In this document: positions 12,201-24,200 of the stretch, one piece after another
How the letters are laid out: the number at the start of each line of letters is the position of its first letter
Numbering within the stretch: the stretch's first letter is position 1
Assembly (NCBI GenBank): GCA_019096065.1
Contig: JAGUCH010000003.1
Location: forward strand, 3,658,001 to 3,722,000
Length of the DNA: 64,000 nt
Direction: 5' to 3'
Source of the DNA: Paracyclopina nana
Lineage: Eukaryota; Arthropoda; Copepoda; Cyclopoida; Cyclopettidae
The notes under the pieces: generated by a model
Database searches by the model: none
The model's input: the letters and a program-made list of their open reading frames with translations, nothing else
What the model was told of the DNA's origin: nothing
Position numbers and translations under genes: made by a program

Positions 12201-15200
12201 TAGGGGAAAAGCACTCCTAATGGCTTTTTTCATATCCACCGGAAAAATCATCTCTGGCAAAGTTCACGAGACCAGTGTGCGCGTTGTCGGTCCATGCCGG
12301 TATCCCAGCTAACAGGCACCGACGTCAGCTGATTTATTTGTTGACGTTTTCACTCCAGTGAGTAACAAGCCATAATTTGAGTGGAAGAAAGGGTCTCTTT
12401 TTTTGCTATTCCTCAGGTGTCCTCGACTTAGAATAAGTAGTAAGCAGAAAGAAGAATGGGGTGTTTTTTTCCATTTCCCCTTCCTTTTATTATCAGGAGC
12501 CAAGAACCATTGATCACTCAGTACACTGTAGCATAACTAGCTCAAGACGAGCAAGCTAAAAGAGCCAAGAACTATAAGTGGAAATATAGTAGAGCAAAGC
12601 TTTTAGCAGAAATTGAATTGATTTCTCAAGCTCTAATTGTAATTAATTTCCCCCATCGTGGATGAGTATAGTGATATCAGAAAAAGTCAATTGAAGAAGG
12701 GGCTAGCTGGGGAAGGAAGCAGCCCATAGCAGTAAACCAGTCAATGTTTGTGATGGTTCTTCTCTATGGCAAATGACCCCAGATCTCGCGCACTGAATAC
12801 AGAGATCTTATAGATGATCACGTCTGTTTTTGACCCGTTTCCAGTTCGTTGACCGAAGTACCCAATGTACGTTATGTAGGAAGACTTTTTCAAGCCAATA
12901 ACTAGTACAGCTAGAGAGAAAGCAGGTGGAGAAGTAGTAATTCATTTTATTTGCAACCTATTAAGAGTCAAGGGTCATTGGTGCTGCCACCTGGCGTGAA
13001 GCATCTGCGAGCATGATTTATGGCAGCAAAGGCACGTCTAGCTGATGTAGGAGGTTCGTATCGACCCCCCGAGGATGACACGCGCGCCCGCGGGTAGCGA
13101 TAGAAGAACTTGCTACTGAAACTAGTCGAGATGTTTACTCGAGTGCGTCCGTTTATTAACTGCTGTACAATTCGTTTCACCGGGACGGGGCGCTCGCAGG
13201 CGCCCACAGAACACACCCGTATACCCGTGTTCCTGCTACAACTTCCCCCTACTGAAGGGTTGTCGTGTCCTCACGACGGGGGCCCACGGTCCGTTGTCTG
13301 GGCGTAGCAGGCCGAACCGGGGAGATCGGTGGGGCCGGTGAAACCGCGACTTCCGGGAACGGCTTGAGCGGAGTGGACGTGGCAGAGGGCACCGTAGGCA
13401 CTGTAGCTGCCGGTAGCACGGTCATCAGGTAATTATGCATTGACTCGTTTTGCCGGGCCAGCACGTCCACCTGGGCCTGCAGGTTTTTGTAGACCGAGTC
13501 CTGTTCTTGGGAGAGGGCCTCTCGCAGCCGCTGGCGAAATCCACGTCTAGTGCGGGGCGCGGCCTCATCCTCTTCCACGCCCGCGGCGCCGGCTGCGGCC
13601 GTCGCATACTTGGGCGGTGCGTCCTCCTCGTCGTCGTCGTCGTCGTCGGAGCTGCCCAGGTTGGCCAGGCGGAATGCTTGGGTGGTCCCACCCCCGGGGT
13701 GGCGGCGTCCTCGGCGAGAGGGCCGTTCATCATCGCTGTCGCCCCCGGGGAACAGGATCTGATCCTGCCCTAGGTTGGTCACCATCCTCCACGGCATCTC
13801 CACCATCAGGAACGCCGTGTGCCAGATTGCCAACAACATCCACCACCCGAAGCCGCGTCGTCGGTAGAGGATGATCATACGGAGTAGGGCTCCCAGGATC
13901 AACTTCAGGAGGCCCACGGTGATGAGGAACCCAGTGAAGTACGAGTAGTACTTCCCCACCGAACTGAAGAAGGGAATGATCGCACTCCCCACGTGGTCCA
14001 CCATTTGGTCAATGTCCTCCTGGGACCAGAAGGTGGTAGAGCGGCTACCCGTAATCAGGAGTTGTGGAGGACGTTGCTGGTGATCGTGTTGACCACCGCC
14101 TCCCGGCTGCTGAAGAGGTGGAGGTACAAAATGTGGTTGGCCCGTTGCTCCGCAGAGAACACGCCACCACCCAATCCGCGGCTAATGTCGTACTGATGGC
14201 TGCGCGGAGCGGCGTCGGACATCGGATTGAGCTGGGATGGAGCGATGCAAGCGTGGATCTGGGGCGTGGCGCACATCCATTGATTGTGTATGCGCCACTT
14301 GATGGGCGTGATCGAGTCGCACGGGACCACGCTCGGCCGGTCGGTCAAGATAAACGACAGCGGGTCCGCAAACCGGGTCTCGTTGTTGACCAGCACGGGG
14401 ATTTCCTGGGTGCAATTGTCGATGGACCGGGTGACCGCCTGTACAGGGTAGCAGGACGTCACGTAGGCCACGGCCCCCGCCCTCGTGACGAGGTGGCCGG
14501 GTCCGTGGCTGTCCAGGGTGGCGTATGACGATGATCCGGAGGCCATGCTCTGCAACTTGGAGTGTAAGATTGCGCGCTCATTTTTGCAAATCAGTTCTTG
14601 TAAGAATTTAAACCGATCCTGAATGTGCAGCGCATGTTGTGAGTGTACAAACGCGAGCTGCGTCTGGATGTTCGCTCCGTCCATGTCCTCTGGGTGCAGG
14701 TACTTGGCTTGCAGGGGCCCTTCCCCGGGCCCCACCAAGAGGATGGCAAAGTCCCTCAGCTGGGTGGTGAACAGCTTCCGCTGACACATGGATTGTACTC
14801 CTTTGAGGACGAACCCCGCGAACCTTGACTCCTCCTCATGGGCTAGCAGGAGGAGATCGCCAAGATGTCCAGCTCCTCCCATGAGGCTGGTGGCGTTCCG
14901 GTGAGGATAGAGCACGGCAGGCCCTCGATACACCTCACTAAGCTCGTCCTCGCAGCGAGGTGACTTCCGCTTGGGCCACACAATAGTACCTTCCGCATCG
15001 TCTTGCACGATGAGGTCCTGGAAATTCGCCGTCAAGTGGTTGGAGAACACCACCCGCCCGTTGGCCGTATTCAGCTTCCCGTAAATTGGCTCTACCAGCG
15101 CATGGATGGTGGTGGTCTCGTATGATTTGTAGAACGTGACACCTCCGCTGGTGAAAGTGGTGGTGGTGCACTTGTGGTCCTTATCCAATCCTCCTTTGGA

Positions 15201-18200
15201 GAAATAAGAGAGCGAGGTCGGATTATTGAGAGCTACCTCCACCTTCTTGTTCTCCACTATCAGGTAATGCTTCTCCGCGGCCTCCCGACACGCTTGTGGG
15301 GTTACCAAGTAGGGCCGGTTGACATCAGTCATTTGACTGCCATAACTGATGCTATCGTATCCACATCTTGTCACTTGTCGGGACAAGTGCACCCTGCACC
15401 GGAAGGCCTTGATCGAGAGGGTCGACGCGGTCTGGAGCACCTGGACTGTGATATTGACGGGGGCCTGATATGCGCTCCGAATGTCCTCGCAGAGCTCTGG
15501 CTGACTCAGGTCGATGGCTTCGTGGATGGCATCGGGGTGCGCAGTCGTAGGTGGTGAATGACGTGACCTTTGCGTCCGGGGTGTAAAGATCAGCGACGCG
15601 GCTCCGGGGTGACGTCCCCGGGACCACGGCCGCCTGGGCCAGTTCACTGAACAGGATCCAGTAGGCATACACAAAGAAGGCCATCAAGTACATAGAGGGC
15701 CAAAGAAAGCAGCTTACTGGCGTCATGATTTGTTGATTTGTGGGTTATGAGTTTGTATGGTCGCAAATTAGATTAGCACTGGTACTCAGAACTGGAAGAG
15801 AGGAATAGTAAATTATTGAGCTGTCATAATTTTGCGGCCAGAATGCGAAAGTTTTGAAGTTTTACTGTTTTTGCTGTTTTTGCGTGCGCGCGTGTTGCCA
15901 CCCCCCCAAACTTTTGTATGAGGGCAGCAATATGCGCATTAATCAAATACATTATCAGAATTCGGTGTTGATATGGTAGAATTTTGCCCTTGTGATGATG
16001 ATGATGATGTTTGTGATCGCGACGCTTCTGGGATGGTTGATGGTATTGACGGTCTTATTGGTGGTGGCCGCGGTTCTAGCGGTGGCAGCAGATACCTCGT
16101 TGTTTCAGGCAGAGCTTGTGCGGTTGGTGCTTGTTGCAGGGGCAGCAGTGCATCGTCGCGACTTGCTTGCTTGTCGCCGCTTCTCGTTCTGGAGCGCGAG
16201 GTCTCTGCGAGCTTGTCTTGGCCTCCTAATATTTGCTGTGAATATTCCTGCAACATTTCTGCTGCCGTTCTTCTTTTCCTCGGTGGTGGCCGAGGTGTTG
16301 GTGATGGCGGCGGCGAGTTGTGGCCGTAATCATCGGGTGAGATTTGGTCCTGCTGCTCACCTTCATTCGGAGGGGTGTCATTATCGTCCTGTGACATGTG
16401 TTCAAACATGGTGCAGTCATATTCTGGAATGGTTGGATCGTCGTTGAATGGCGGAATAGTGTCATCCTTCGCATGTGGGAATCCATATTCGCGATCCGTT
16501 GGTGCTACTGCATATTCGAACGCATGTGTAGTTTCGCTGGGCTGTTCATCGGAGGCTGGGTCGGGGGCGTGCATATGCTCCGCAGATTCATCTCCCGGCA
16601 TGTCGAAGTCCATGTTTTCCGTGGGAGGCGATGTGATGGTCTCGGCTTGTGGATCTGACGGTTCGATGTACCGTTTCAGTCGGTCCACGGAGACAACCTG
16701 CTTCTTGGTTAGCGGCCATGATGGGTCTGGCGAGATTTCGTGACGTGAGCTCGTTGATTCTTTTCTCGATGGTCCAAGGGCCGGTCCAGAAAGTTTGCAA
16801 CTTTTTGGATATTGACCGCATCGACCCTTGGCGTGAACAGCCACACTTTCTGGCCTGGGGAGAAGGCTTGCTTATCCATATGATAGGCCCGTCTTTGCCG
16901 TTCAATGGATGCAGAAATGTTCTTGCGAGCCCACTCATGCGCGAGTTGTATCCGTTCCCGCAGCTGCTTGGCGAAACGGCCAGCTTCGGTTGCCTTATGC
17001 ACTGCCGGCTGCGGGTCCCCAAAGATGAGATCGAGGTTGGTGGTAGGTTGCCTGCCGAACACCATTTCATAGGGAGCCAGCCCCGTGGATCGATTCTTTG
17101 TGGTACGCAAGATGAATAATGCAAACGGCACTACTTCGGCCCATTTAGAATAGTGTCCCTTGATCATCTTACGTATGAGCTCGTTAAGGTCGCGGTGGGC
17201 CCGCTCTACTGGGTTGCTCTTTGGGTTGTATGACGGCGTGGTGGTGGCCTTGATGCCTAAAGCCGAGCATTCTTGCCTCGTGAGGTGTGCTGTGAAGTGA
17301 GTACCTTGGTCGGTGTGCAGGCGCTCCGGCAGTCCAAAACGGGGGATGATTTCCGTCGTGAGGAATCGTACCGCTGTCTCGGCATCATTGGATCGGCATG
17401 GGAAGGCTTCGATCCACTTACTGAACACACACTTGGCCGTGAATAGGTACCGGTGCTGGTTGGACGTGGGCTTGAACGGGCCCACATAGTCAAGGCTGAG
17501 CACCTGGAACGGAAATCCAGCATGGCGTGGTACCAGGGTGTGCCGCTGATCCGAGGTTGCGGGTTTAGATTTCTGACACAGCAAGCAGGACTTTACGACC
17601 TCATCGGCCACTCTAGCCATGTTTGGGAAGTAGAAGTGTTGAGCTGCCCGATGGATCAGGTTGTCTCGACCCTGGTGTCCCATGGTTTCGTGCACGTGCC
17701 TCAGACTGGCCTCCTCCCACTTGCGGGGTACGATGAGCCGAGTCGAGGGCCGGCCTTGCGGGTCACGCAGCCGGAGAGCTCCTTGCTGGTCCAGGCATAG
17801 GCTGTTGAATTGTTCCATGAGTACCCGCCCTCGGGCGGAGGCAGCATCGAGGTGGGCTCTGGAGGGAGCTTGCTGGAGTTTGACCAATTGGCGCAGCGTC
17901 ACCAGGTCGTCATCCTCCTCCTGAGCTTTGGCCCATAACACCGGTTTGGTGGGAATGAGCTTCAGGCTGGCCACGCGGAAGAAGTCGTCATCGGAAACTT
18001 CAGCGCTAATGTGGTCTCCTGCTTGGTCCAAATGAGGCGCCCGACTGAGGGAATCGGCATTGCCGTGCTTGGTGCCTGCCCGATGGACGACCTCGAAGTC
18101 GTAGTTGGAGATGGTGTCGAGCCACCTGGCCAACATGCCCGTCGGAGCCTCCATGGAGCGAATCCATAGCAGAGCCCGGTGGTCGGTCCGGAGGATGAAT

Positions 18201-21200
18201 TTTCGATGCTGCAAGTAGTATTTGAATTGCTTGATGAAGATAATAACAGCGACCAGCTCTCCCTGGTTGGCGGAATAATTGCTCTGGGCCGAGGTCAACT
18301 TCTTTGCTCCGTACAAGATGACTCGCTCCTTGCCTCTCTGCACCTGGGACAAGACCGCCCCTACTGCCCTGTTCTCTTGGGAGAAGTCGGTGTCCAAGAT
18401 GAACGGGTTTGGGGACGCGAAGTCGGGATACGCAAGGACCGGGGCCGACACGAGCCGCCTTTTGATCTCCTCGAAAGCATCACGATACTCCTGCGCCGGT
18501 TCGAAGGTCTGAGTATCAGAAGTCCCATCATCCTTGGATAGCCGGGCAGTCAGTGGCGCGGCGATGTGTTGGTATTTCTCGATGAAGGCCCGGTAGTAAT
18601 TGGCCTTGCCCATGAAGATGCGAAGGAGTTTGCGAGTGTTGGGTAGCGGCCACTTGCGAATGAGATCTATGTAAGCTGGCATGACTTCCAGCCCTTTCGG
18701 GGTGACAACATGCCCGAGGTAAGTCACCCTGGTCTGGAAGAGGTGGCACTTGGTGGGCTTGAGCAACAGGCCTGCCTTCTGATGGGCCTGGAGGACGATC
18801 TTGAGGTTTTGCAAGTGCGAATCGAAATCGGGGGAGTGAACCAAGCAGTCGTCCAGGTAGGGCAGGGCCACGTTCCATGGCACGCCCTCTAATACCAGGC
18901 GGTTCAAGCGGCTGTATGTCTTAGGGGCATTCGTGAGCCCGAAAGGCATCTTCAAGAAGGCATACGAGCCATCCCCAGTGGAGAACGTAGTCTTCTCCAC
19001 GTCCTCAGCGCGAATCGGCACTACGTTGAAGGCTCCCACCGCGTCCAGGGTGGAGAACACGGTGGAGCGGGCTAGCCGGCTCAGGTTGTCCCTCACGCCC
19101 CCGATGGGGTGGGAATCGACCACCGTGCTTTTGTTGAGCTCACGCTAATCCACGCACCAACGGAGACTGCCGTCCTTCTTGCGCACGGGGACCAGTGGGG
19201 CTGACCACGGGATGAGATCGAGTGATGACCTCTTCTTCCCACCACTTATGGATCTGCTCCTTCAAGGAGGACTCCAGGTTGGGGCTGATTGGCCTCCGCC
19301 TAATGTTGCTCGGTCGGGCGCCAGGCTTGCGATCTATCGCCTGCTCCACCAACTTGGTCCGCCCAGTGCGACCCTCGAAGGACAAGGCGCCCAGGAACGC
19401 GGCCAGCAGGGACGCGGCCGCCCTCAGGCGTTCGGGATGCCGGCGAAGGAGGTCGCTTTTCTTTCAATCCGAATGCTTGAATCGTGAACTCGATCTTCTC
19501 CTGTGGGCTGGCATCAGGGGCAGCCCCGGCGGCGGCTCCGCGGCCCGGATAGCTTGGAGGTGTGGTGCGGATGCAGCGAGGGCAGCGGCCTCCATGGGCT
19601 CGTACTCCCTTAGCACACCGTAAAGAGTGCCCCCCTTTACTTGCAAGGGGTGATCCAGTGGGTTCAGCATTCCCACCAGCAGGTGGCCTCCTGCGGAGGG
19701 TCGCACCACGGCGTTCAGCCAAGGAGCCAGCTGGGTTTCTTCAGCGAACTGCCCTTCAGCCTCCAGGACTGCGGGCTTTGCATCGCCGTGAGGCCATAGA
19801 GCGGCAACGGCCGCGACGAGAGCAGTGCTGCGTGGCGGGACAGTGGCCGGCCGGAGGACACATATTGGGTATTCCCGGGGAAGGCTGGCTGGAGGCCGAC
19901 AGGGCCCCAACCAGCGGAACACATTGGCCGTGAATTCTCAGGGCACCCCGCGAGTGGAGCTGGTCGATGCGGTGGTGGCTCAAGAAGGGCCCCGAGAGGT
20001 TGAAGTCCATAGACAAATTGCGCACCACTGCCGGGCGGATGGAGAACACGTGAGGGTGCTCCCCGAACTGCACCCGTAGAGGCTGCTTGAGTTCCCCCAA
20101 CACTTGCAGCCGATGGCGGGCGTGGGCCGTGCCCACAGCGGTCATGTCCTCCAGGGGTCGCAACCCGTGGGGAGGACTCCCAGTCGCTTAGCGAAGTCCT
20201 CAGAGATGCAAGTGCGCCAGCTGTTTCCGCTGTCCACTAAGGCTCGCGTCTTGATGCGGCCGATGTGCACTGGCACTTGGGTTAAAAATTGTTTATGCTG
20301 TGTGATGTGGTCTAATGCGGCCAAGATGAGGGATGCTGGCGTGACCCGGGCGGAGCCCTCTACAACCGGGTCGGGTCGTTTCCCGCCGGCGTATTCCCGG
20401 AAGCTTCCGACTCGGCCTCAGGGCCGGCCTCACTGATCTCGTTGACCTTGGGCCGCTTGCCGGCGGACTGCTTGCCGCTGGACTGGTTGGAATCGGAGGA
20501 CCGCTTCCGGTCCGAAGGCTGGCCCGACCCCCACTTGCCCGAGGCGGACGAAGAGCGTTGCTGCAGTTGGCTTGCAGCTTTGTGCCACTTGTTGATCTTG
20601 GGGTTGTAACGGTTGTTGCGCTTGTCCCGCTCGAGGGCGCGGCACTCGGCCCGGCGATGGCCTTTCCTCTCGCAGTAGAAACAAGTGATGTCGGCATCGG
20701 CATCCGAGGAATGCAGGGCGGCTACTCGGCCTTTGCTTTGCCCGATCGTCATCCAACACTCGGCTTGGCAAGCGGCCTCCAGGGCATCGGCCATGGTGGC
20801 GAACTTGTGCCCGGCGAGGCCCATCACTACGTCTTTGCGGTGCATCTTGGTGACGAAGATGCGGATGAGGTCAGGGTAGGTCTCGACTTCCTTGGCGAGC
20901 TCCGGTCTGGCTCGAACAAAGATGCTCCTCAGGCGGGCATGCCATTGCGGAATAGCCTCATCTGCCTTCTGCTGGGCAGTCTCCAAGGCAATACGGGCCA
21001 CCTGAGAGGACGTGGCGGTGACGAAGAACCTCTCGTACGCATCCAGCAGGTGCATGAAGGTGAAGGCTTCGTCACCCAGTCGGAGGTCGACCTCGTTGAC
21101 CGTCCGGAGCGCCACCCCGACCATGGCGTGCTTGATCTCCATTTTCTTGGTGGCCTCCGAGGCCGTTGAACCCAAGAAGGTGGCCTCTACATGCAGGCGG

Positions 21201-24200
21201 AAGGTGAGCCATTTATCGGCCTCTGTGTCCTCAAACTTCTCAAGTTTCCGCTTGCGACCGGCGCGAGCCGCGGCGGCCTCGGCCTCGAGGCGCCGGGCTT
21301 CCGCCTCCACTTGTCGCAACTCGGCCTCCCTCTGTCTGGTCTCGAGGTCGGCGTTCCGTTGGGCTTCGAACCCGCGAAGGAGTTGGAGCATCATGGCTTG
21401 CATGTCTCCTGACGCCGGGGGTGCGTTGTTCGGCCCGGCCAATTGGGGCGGCGGAAGCCCGCCAGCGGCGCCGCCGCTTCCCCCTGTGGGCGTGCCCGAT
21501 CGTGGGTGGGTCCCGCCCTGGGCCCCAAGTGGATTGCCTCCTTGGGCCCCGCCAACCCCGAGGGGGTTGCCCCCTTGGGCCCCGCCAACCCCGAAGGGCG
21601 CGAGGACCTCGACCTCCTCCCGGCGCGAGCCGGCGAGGTGGCCAGGATCGGAGAGATTATCGGGGTCTTCGTCAGCGGAAGATGGGCGTTGCTTTGGTGA
21701 TCGAAGCATCATGATGTCTACTGTGCTATACAGAAGGAGTTAGCTTAAGCGTACAAGCAATTGAAAGTGTTGCGTTTTACCAGCGGTGAAATGGTGCAAA
21801 GCGAGAAGATTGGGGGTGTAATAGCCTTGGGAGCTTCCAAAGAACTGGGCTCGACCCCCCGATCAGCTCTCTTTTTATTGTCACCAGATCAGCGCAACGG
21901 CCGCTCTCATGGCCAGCAGGGGAATTCTGGCCCCTCTGATAAATTGTTTTAAAACGACTCTCTCTCAAGATTGTTTACAAGATCTGGTTTACGACCGGTG
22001 ATTTAGGCGGCCAATTTTAGCTATTTAGCTATTAGCGAAGCTTCATTAGCAACAGGATGCGAGATTTAGTTTACAACTTCTTGCCGCTGCAACAGCAGTC
22101 GATCTCCTGTTACTAGGAGTAACCTTGGGAATGGGGCCATAAAGAGGCCAGCGGCTTGGTCTATTTGCGACCGTATTTGCGCGACACAATGCCGGTCTCC
22201 GAGTGACCATTTATGGCCATATTTTGTGCCTGATCCAATCTCGAAAGTGACCGTGAGCGGATTAGCGATAAGCGGTTGAGCCGACCCATCTACGGGTCAA
22301 GGGATTAACTTCCCTATTAATACATTGCTCAGTGATCCTGACTGATCCTCAAGAGCCAAGCCTTTTCCGGCCTTCGCCTGGCGGCCCGCCGCTGGGGTCC
22401 GCCTGACGGCTTCCCGAGGTATACTTCTCGGGGTAATCGATAGTCGTGGCCTGATGTCTTTCTGGCTGCGCGCGCGCGCAGTATTTGGGAGCGTGTAGTT
22501 AGTTGTTGTTTATTGATCTTAATGCAATCATTAACATGAATCGTTCTGACAAATGCGCGTTTTTCTGCAGAGTAACGCGGCCTCCCTGCCAAGGTTTCGA
22601 TGGTGGCCTTGTTGCGAGGGCGAGGCTGTGATGGCGACTCAGGTGTCCAGCGATCTTGCTGCCTGAGGGCCCGTGCTCTCCTGGTGATGCCCGCCATTCT
22701 CTGTGGCGCAGCCTCAGCCGAGGACAAGCGAGGTGATTCTAGCGACTCAGGTGTCCAGCGATCTTGCTGCCTGAGGGCCCGTGCTCTCCTGGTGATGCTC
22801 GCCATTCTCTGTGGCGGCCTCAGCCGAGGACAAGCTTGCTCGGCGTACGATAGCCGGCTGACAGCGTATTCGCGATTTTCTGCTATAGTGTCGCGATGCC
22901 TACTGCCACAACACCTCCATGCGATCCGGGCATACGGCCTCAAGGGACGCGCCCGACCTCGGCCTGGGGTGGATGCTGTGCTCTGGTCATTCTGGCACGA
23001 ATGCTTGACTGGCGCAAGGGTGACGACTCGCTGCCGGTGTCACCGGTGTCTTGCTTGGACTGTGGTGTTGGCCTACGGGTGTGGCTCCTTGCCACGCCCC
23101 TTTTGGTCCCATCTGGCTATTTGCTCAGCCATATTGCTGTCCCTTATTTGCGGGTTTGTTGGGGCGAAGGTGTCAATAACTCGGGGAGTTGTCCTCAGCA
23201 CCGAGCCAACTTGTAGGAGGTTCGTATCGACCCCCCGAGGATGACACGCGCGCCCGCGGGTAGCGATAGAAGAACTTGCTACTGAAACTAGTCGAGATGT
23301 TTACTCGAGTGCGTCCGTTTATTAACTGCTGTACAATTCGTTTCACCGGGACGGGGCGCTCGCAGGCGCCCACAGAACACACCCGTATACCCGTGTTCCT
23401 GCTACACTGAATCCTACAGTCATTTGTTGTCCTTTTGCACGTAAATATGCAGGAGATCCCTTGGGGGTAAATGTAAGCCAGTAGCGTGGATCAAGATACC
23501 CCCTTGAGACGAGCAAGTGTGCATGCTGTAATGTACTACAACCACTTTCTTGTGTCAGAGGACTTCTTCTATTGACACACTTCTTTCTATTACGCCCCGA
23601 CCAGCTAAAGTCAAGCAATATTGGAAATCACTAGAGCTAGGCTAACATTATGTAAGAAAAGCTGCACTTGGAGTGCACTTATTTGGAAAATTAAAAAAAA
23701 CCTTCCAAGGTATTATACCGTAGATACCAAACTATGAGCTATGTTGGGCTGGAGGGATAAGAGCTGATCGGGATTGCTGAGAGTGCCATAAGTGCGGATA
23801 GTGTACTTGTGTGTCAAGGGTTGTGCTACTGCTATTTGTGTAATGCAATAATCTAAAGCACAGCTCTGTGAACCCTAGCATGGCCACAATATGTGAGAAA
23901 ATAAGGCGGAAAACATTAAAAAGCTTTCTGCATTGATTTCTTCTTTTATGCTGAGGCAAATGGTTTTGTACACTTCTACTTTGTTTACACCCAAGACCGT
24001 TTGCAAAGTGCCTGAAAGCTTAATCAAACTAACAACTTTGACCAAATCTGGAAACACTTTTCGCTTACCTTGACGGAAGCGCCATCTTCTTTGGTAATCA
24101 AAACCAACATAAATAATGATTGCTCATATGCAAGAAATATGATATTAGCAAGGTATAGTGCTACCTTCAACCGCATAATATGCTTTTAATGCTTTGCACT

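Larger units (their letters stand above)
13046..23406 (-). mobile_element. Ty3/Gypsy LTR retroelement with chuvirus-like envelope, 10.36 kb
   Basis: The element is bounded by two 195-bp LTRs (13046-13240 and 23212-23406) that read identically and begin TGTAG and end CTACA. It is flanked by a 4-bp target duplication CTGA (13042-13045 and 23407-23410). In element orientation (minus strand) the order is 5' LTR, primer-site region, 1.5-kb leader, gag, protease, RT, RNase H, integrase, a proline-rich extension, envelope, polypurine tract and 3' LTR. The GC content is clearly higher than the host. It lies in the same orientation as Fas2 inside intron 1. The coding parts carry several frameshifts and a nonsense codon although the LTRs are identical. 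This copy is therefore probably unable to make its own proteins, yet it inserted or was homogenised recently. Confidence 0.95.

Noticed and set aside
13450..14528. Plus-strand frames of 107-154 aa opposite env
   Set aside because: Antisense to the envelope region; composition reflects the GC-rich element.
20558..21743. Long plus-strand frames opposite gag (203 and 243 aa)
   Set aside because: They are antisense shadows of a GC-rich gag gene that shows clear capsid and zinc-knuckle features on the minus strand.
22329..23244. Open frames of about 200 aa on both strands in the LTR element leader
   Set aside because: High GC lowers stop frequency, the frames cross the internal duplication and the primer-site region, and no domain is visible.
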